From Sympetrum striolatum (lineage: Eukaryota; Arthropoda; Insecta; Odonata; Libellulidae), in the NCBI GenBank assembly GCA_947579665.1, contig OX388348.1:2852001-2916000 (forward strand): a stretch of DNA of 64,000 nt, read 5' to 3'. Of the stretch, positions 58,187-64,000 are shown piece by piece (the stretch's first letter is position 1; the number at the start of each line of letters is the position of its first letter). A program made the translations under genes and the position numbers. The notes below the pieces were generated by a model, which was not told the DNA's origin, searched no databases, and saw only the letters and a program-made list of their open reading frames with translations.

Positions 58187-61100
58187 ACGGCACACTGTTT
58201 GGGAGGGTATATTCAGAAAGCATGCGCTGCTCTTAAAATATTTAGGATTAATTGTAAGCGCCAATCGAAGTCTTCAAATACCTTTACTATAAACACTGCG
58301 CTCCTATTCATCAGATGTTTTACACTGATCATCTGTTCTTTGGCTGGATTCTCTAATATTCGCATTTTGATTCTCGAAAGTCTGCAAAGAGCTCTTTTGA
58401 AGAATGTCCTGAGAGAAGAGAAAACAAACAGCTCGTTGAACTATAGTGCAGTTAATATTATCACTGTAATTAAACTCACCAGAAAGTAAATTTTAAATCA
58501 CCAGTTAAAACAAGTTGGAAACACAAGATGAGGAATTGCAACTCAGGTGATTTTTATCTGTAGTATAAATAATGTTAAGAATAATAAGAATAACTGTAAC
58601 AGCAAGTACAGACGATTTCGATTCGTGATTTTTATATTGTTCAGGATAAATATCTCCTCCAGTCTATGTTAAACAGGATTAACAAAGCAACTTGAAAATG
58701 CAGTGAAATATCGAATTGAATTTATATATAACCCGGCAACTACGGTCATTTTACACGACTTCCTTGTTTATAATTGTTTAAAGAATTCCCAGGAGCATTC
58801 TCTAAGGGTAACAATAAATATCAAACTAACAAACATACTCATAAAAAATGCATGTTTAAACAAGTGTAATAAAATAAATTTTTAAAAATTCACTGTTTAA
58901 GGATTTTGAAGGTCATGAAATTAAGCTTGTCTAAAATAACTTCTGAAACCAAAAATTAATATAGAAATAGTCATCGGCCCTCAGTACTTTGCGAATACTA
59001 TAGTATTTTCCACACTCAACAGAAAGTCCAGAATTCTGAGAAAACAGTCATACATTTGCTAAAATCAGAATAAATATTGAGTTAAAATAATTTCTTCCTT
59101 TGCCTCCAACTTTTACCATTTTTATTCCAAGACAAACTGAAATTGGCAGAACTGAAGTAATTATCCCCAATCACAGAATAATTATTATTACAAGAATAAC
59201 TCCGCGAAAATATTTGTGAATTCGAAATATTTCCAGTAAAACTTTGAACTCCCTTATAATTGCATTACGTTAGAGAAGATTCCTTATGGCTGTAACACAT
59301 CCTCGGAGAATGATTATGCGATAACTAAAGCCTCAAAAAATGTAAATCGAAGATGCAATCTCACACTTGTCTCACGGTACAATGTCCTCCTCACCCCATT
59401 ACAACACCAGACGACACTCTTTGATATAATTTCGCGATAAAGAGGAGCCATAATGAGTTGGGCGTCACGTGGATTGGCGGCGGGAGCCTTGACTCTGAAG
59501 GGCGACCGCTTCGATGTGCCGAAGAGCACTTTGTGACGCCGGCGATAAGAATCTAGGAAAGGGGATGAACCAGCAAACATCTTCATTCGTACGAAAATGA
59601 GACCATGTTCTCTCTACAAAATCTATCACTTGAATATTTATGTAGAAATTGAAAATCTGACGAGAAATAGACAAAGAAATGTGAACACGAAAATTAAACG
59701 CACATAACAAAACTATCACCGAAAGATTACAGAATACTTAAGTGATATCTAAATAATAGGAGTCCTTGCTGACCCAGGTCATCTACTGCTATTTAATAAT
59801 ATTGTAGTAACATATTGCGAAAGACATGACAATGATCATACTCAATAATCACCGTTATAATATTTTGAATCCACAACTGGAATTCGCCCCTCAACGAACA
59901 GAAATTCTGAAGAAGGGAATTCTTTGCATCCTTTAAAAACACATTATACCGATCCAACGCTTCTGCTTTCAAAATTATGTTTTCTCTTCTACCCTGTAAG
60001 CGGAGTATTATTTCCAAATCACACAGAGCTAATTTCGCGAATTCGAAAACGCGGTCTAGAGCCGACAAACTGGACCTGAACTGCCGACCTGGAGGAATCA
60101 GAGTATTCAATTAAGACAGAGGTCATAAGATAACGAAATATAGGGCTCGAAATTTGGAATTTACACTCCCTAGTGTTGTGTTATTGCCCGGCATTGAGGA
60201 GCTTACATTAATTAAGGAAATGCATGGTATCACATTCGAAACTGAACCTCCAGAAACGGCGGGTAACGATGATCGAAGACAAAAACTTCAAGTAAACTAA
60301 GTATTACAAGCATCGAAGATATTTAGGATACCAAACATAAAATGAAAATCTCCTAATTTGAAATTATCTTGGAACGTGTGAAAACTGTCTTGGGCAGATG
60401 AATTTAATAGGTCCCTTACGCATTAACGCATCATTATAAATTCACTCTCAAGAATTAAAGCACAACAGCTGGCAGTGACGGAAATGTACCTGGATATCAT
60501 TTTAATAAAATTTATTTCAAAAATAAACTCGATAAAATATAAATTTAAGTAGAACCTTCAGCTGTGAAATTGAACAGGTTGAATCGTGAAAGTGTCTTGG
60601 CAGGGTTCAGTGCAAGCAATGAGACGGCCCTCAGAACTTTCAAGTCTTCAATGAGTTCCACAAATACAAAAAATATGTTATAATCATTCTAATTCATCCA
60701 CGAGGCACTTCTAAGGCAACTTAACCAATAAGATTACCAAATATCAAAGATTTAATACGAAAATCCAATGTTTTTGCTAACCCAAACTCTAAATGATGAA
60801 AAAGGAATGGATACAACTTATACTCGATACCAGGTTTCAACCTAGATCACATTATTAAACATTCTGTGGTACAGAATACGCGATTTTATCTTATTCATTC
60901 GCATTTGCGACCCACCGCAAGGCCTTATTTTGAATGGAAACCTCCCGTACGTGAGACAAACTACAAAAAAACTACTTATTTCATTACTAGAAACTTTTTT
61001 TCTGTACTTAAAATTTTTCTCCTTTTCTAACATTAAGGCACATCTGCTATTAGTATATCTAATTCGAAACATTTGGAGTTAATTTCAACCCATTTTATTT

Positions 61101-62921
61101 AATCTATGGCCCATCGAAGGGTCGATGCCCGCAATTTGAAAAGACCTGTCGCATTACAAGAAATTCCCATGAGTGATATAACTCCAATAATATTTATGAA
61201 TAACACCAATGCTATCAATTTTTGAAGGTCGTTCCAAAAGATCTACCGCTTACTTACCGAAAACGACCGGAGCCAAACTTGTAACAGCGGTACTGAACTG
61301 ATATTCATTGAAACTACGGTATCCCGTTCCAAGAATACCATTTTCTTCTACCATTTATCTTACTTTACAATTACGATTTATCTGGTAAGATACTTCATCA
61401 CTCAATGAGAGTCAGCGAAGAGGATGTCAAAACTCATCATTATAGACATCTCATCTTCTTCATAAGTTTAAAATTTGACAAGATACGGATGAGACTATCT
61501 CGAGGTTCTTATATTCACACATGCCACGAGATACCGAAAGTTGCAAAGGGTAGAATTAGAATACAAAAAGTCGTACGCTATATCCACACTCAGTGAGTAT
61601 AAATCGGTGGGGTGTGTAGAGAACAAGTGGAGGAAGTGATTGGGTCGAGGAAGGAGTTTATCGGGAAGGAAAGCGCCTCCGCATTTGATTGGCGTTATCG
61701 TCAAAGGCGCTCTCCCGCCCAAGAGTGGATCACTTGCCTCTATCTCTCATCTTCCAACAACCCTTTCAGACTCCTTTCTCGAGCGTTCTTCACTTTATCA
61801 CCTGCCCCTTCAAAGGGAGGCCGTCTCTTCTTGGGACAGTCCGAGGGCGGCGCCTGTAGACGCTCGTTTGGTAAACAAGAGCGAAAAGATAAACAGTGAA
61901 ATTAGAGGGGGACCCTTGCGGTTTTGATGTCAGGGTTGTCTCGCCAAGCTGACTGATGGCCGGAGGGTTGATGGAAGGCAGAGCCCAGCTAATTGCTTTC
62001 CAAGTTGAACCAGTAGGACATGAGGTAAGCTAATTGTACAATTTTCTACTAAAAACAAAATAGAAAATGTCTTAAAACGCCGAATGAAATTTTCAATATA
62101 TTCGTATCGGGATTTGTGATTTATGTGAAATTTGCTATGAAACCTGATCTGATTTGGGATAAAAATGTCCCTAGCCACTTTAACCACCACTGAACGAAAA
62201 TAAATCTACATGGTAGTATGTTTAATGGATTATCTATTGAAACTTGACGATACGTTTTAACGATTATTTATAACAGTTAATAAATATTTTAGCATAATAG
62301 ACAAGGACAATTTCTTTTTCTTGATTTCAACAGAATTTAGAAACTATCATTTTATAACTTTATGCAACTTTATTATAGGGTAAATTTTATAGCGAAATTA
62401 ACTACCTAAGCAACAACCAATTATTTCAGGTAGTTAGGCGATTGACACGATGTTGAATCAACGCTATAATTGAAAGTCGAACACAGGCGTTTTCACCAAA
62501 GGCACGCCTACAACTCAGATAACCATTAGGTAACCCTGCCTTAAAAACATATGCAGAATTAAAAGAATGCAAATAATTATAATTTGAATTTCTTAAAATT
62601 TGTACGAATGCGTAGTTTCCGTAATTCTTGGTAATGCTCCAGCTTACAACTACCTAGTAAGATTTAATCATTACCGAGATGGTTGATTTTCATGTAGAAA
62701 ATTAGCAATTAGCGTTCCCCTAGTCACCAATTGCAGTACCACTTCTCCCAATATTCCTACTGCTACAAAATATATTCATTTATTCGACAACATTTTCAAT
62801 CATTAAGACATATTACGAACAAGAAAGTTTCGGCGAGACTTGGATTAACCAATAATAAACCAATTCTAAAGAGTGATTCCAACAAATGGACATCAATCTT
62901 AAGGGCGAGTGCAACCAAGTG
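58187..62921. other. Unassigned AT-rich sequence
   Basis: No gene or mobile element recognised. A balanced block at about 61600-61960 has two overlapping 95-codon frames unlike known proteins. A 9-bp inverted repeat TAACTACCT ... AGGTAGTTA lies at about 62399-62438. Confidence 0.4.
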
Positions 62922-62929
62922 TCTAACAC
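62922..62929. repeat. hAT MITE target duplication, left (GTCTAACA)
   Basis: Matches GTCTAACG at 63245-63252 at 7 of 8 positions. Confidence 0.75.
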
Positions 62930-63244
62930 AGGGTTTCCCAAACTTTTTCTGCAATGGAACACTTCGCAAACCTGGGAAGTTTAACGGAACACTAAGCTTA
63001 TATTTAGGTTAGGTAATTCCACTTGTAAAATTAAAAAAATCATTAATTACAACAAATTTATATTTTGTAATTATTTTTAAATATAAAACAATAATATTGT
63101 AATAAAAACTTAAAATATGAATCAATAAAGCATTTAATGTCTTTTATTCTCCAATTCTCCATTGACACTCCAAATCGTCGCGGAACACCTATTCAGGTTC
63201 AGCGGAACACCGCTGTTCCGCGGAACATAGTTTGGGAAACTCTG
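62930..63244. mobile_element. hAT-type MITE (315 bp)
   Basis: The left end is CAGGGTTTCCCAAACT; the right end AGTTTGGGAAACTCTG inverts to CAGAGTTTCCCAAACT, a match at 15 of 16. Subterminal sequences are rich in GGAACAC/GTTCCGC repeats (for example CTGTTCCGCGGAACA). The middle is AT-rich and non-coding. The near-exact 8-bp duplication and CAG...CTG ends place it in hAT. Confidence 0.88.
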
Positions 63245-63252
63245 GTCTAACG
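63245..63252. repeat. hAT MITE target duplication, right (GTCTAACG)
   Basis: Differs from the left copy at its last base. Confidence 0.75.
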
Positions 63253-63977
63253 TATCCGTATCTCCGCGGGAGCTTAATTTACGAGTTGATGAAACGACGC
63301 GTGGTTTGAGTGCTTATGTTGAAAATCGACGGACACCATGATTAACGTTCATCAAATTAGGGAATTCTAAATTGAAAATGAGAATTGCCGCGATAGCCTT
63401 TTACCACATTAACAATCAGGAGGGCCATCTTCCAATAGAAAAAAACCTTTTGAAATCTCCTCCGAGACAATTTCCTGCGAATTCCACATTTCGGTTTCAA
63501 AGGGCGAAATTCAATAATCTTCGGCTGAGCTCAATTATATCCGATCGATCGGAGAGAGGGAAATTTCTCCAATCCACTTATAAGTTTCCAATTCCGCTGG
63601 TTGCGGGCCTTTCATACGGCGACCCTCCCTCCCCCCCTCAAATATTCCTGAATTGACTATTTTCTCACCACGCCAATCAAGCATTTTTCCATTTTACCGA
63701 AATCCGATGTGTAAAATGGGAGAAGGGGATTCGAAATGAAGGAAGTGAAGTGGAAAGATGACGGAAGAGCGATAAAAGAGACATGAAAAGGATGTTACGA
63801 AACGTCATATCATGAACAATATGAAAAAGAAAGCAAGAGTTAAAGAAAGGAGATTGGAGAGACATTTTAGCAAAGAATGAAAGAGAGTTTGATGTAGTTG
63901 ACTTTAGAATCAACCACAGTACAATACACCGTTAGTACCCTTAGTACTATGACAAAGAATGAGATCACCCAATTCAT
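63253..63977. other. Unassigned sequence with purine-rich block
   Basis: About 63710-63880 is strongly purine-rich on the plus strand. No gene recognised. Confidence 0.4.
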
Positions 63978-64000
63978 TATATATATATATATATATATAT
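63978..64000. repeat. (TA)n microsatellite, cut by the window edge
   Basis: Uninterrupted TA dinucleotides to the last base. Confidence 0.95.

Overview
The window reads as gene-poor, AT-rich intergenic or intronic DNA from an animal nuclear genome, most likely an insect or other arthropod. There are no bacterial-style operons. Open frames are short and mostly unrecognisable. Spliced transposase remnants, tRNA-derived SINEs, LINE-like 3' ends with microsatellite tails and TA/GATA microsatellites are all present. No host protein-coding exon could be supported. What can be read is mobile-element biology. The species call is inference from the element mix, not from a host marker gene.

Layout. 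1-1439: unassigned. 1445-4538: a Transib-type (RAG1-related) DNA transposon with a CGACG target duplication, ends that open with CACAGTG, about 740-bp terminal inverted arms and a decayed transposase on the minus strand. 6506-6597: TA/GATA microsatellite. 6695-7575: array of B-box-like motifs about 170 bp apart. 12576-12683: tRNA-derived SINE with a 12-bp target duplication. 16371-16760: GC- and CpG-rich promoter-like island. 18158-20371: hAT element with an exact 8-bp duplication and remnants of both transposase ends. 23740-23800: small-RNA-like hairpin. 30-52 kb: scattered SINE copies, three copies of a LINE-like 3' hairpin, and two copies of an element with two tRNA-like halves in opposite orientation (35197-35405, 42697-42899). 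36901-37160: inverted pair of retroelement motifs. 40266-40316: G-quadruplex candidate. 55675-58182: piggyBac element with a spliced, internally deleted transposase. 62930-63244: hAT-type MITE.

The elements do not form a pathway. All three larger DNA transposons (Transib, hAT, piggyBac) are internally deleted in the same sense: they keep ends and target duplications, keep pieces from the transposase termini, and lose all or part of the catalytic core. They are therefore non-autonomous copies that would depend on enzymes made elsewhere. The most interesting item is the Transib element, because its terminus matches the V(D)J recombination signal heptamer exactly. Next are the inverted tRNA-like element family and the piggyBac copy that may still encode a catalytically dead, N-terminal protein.
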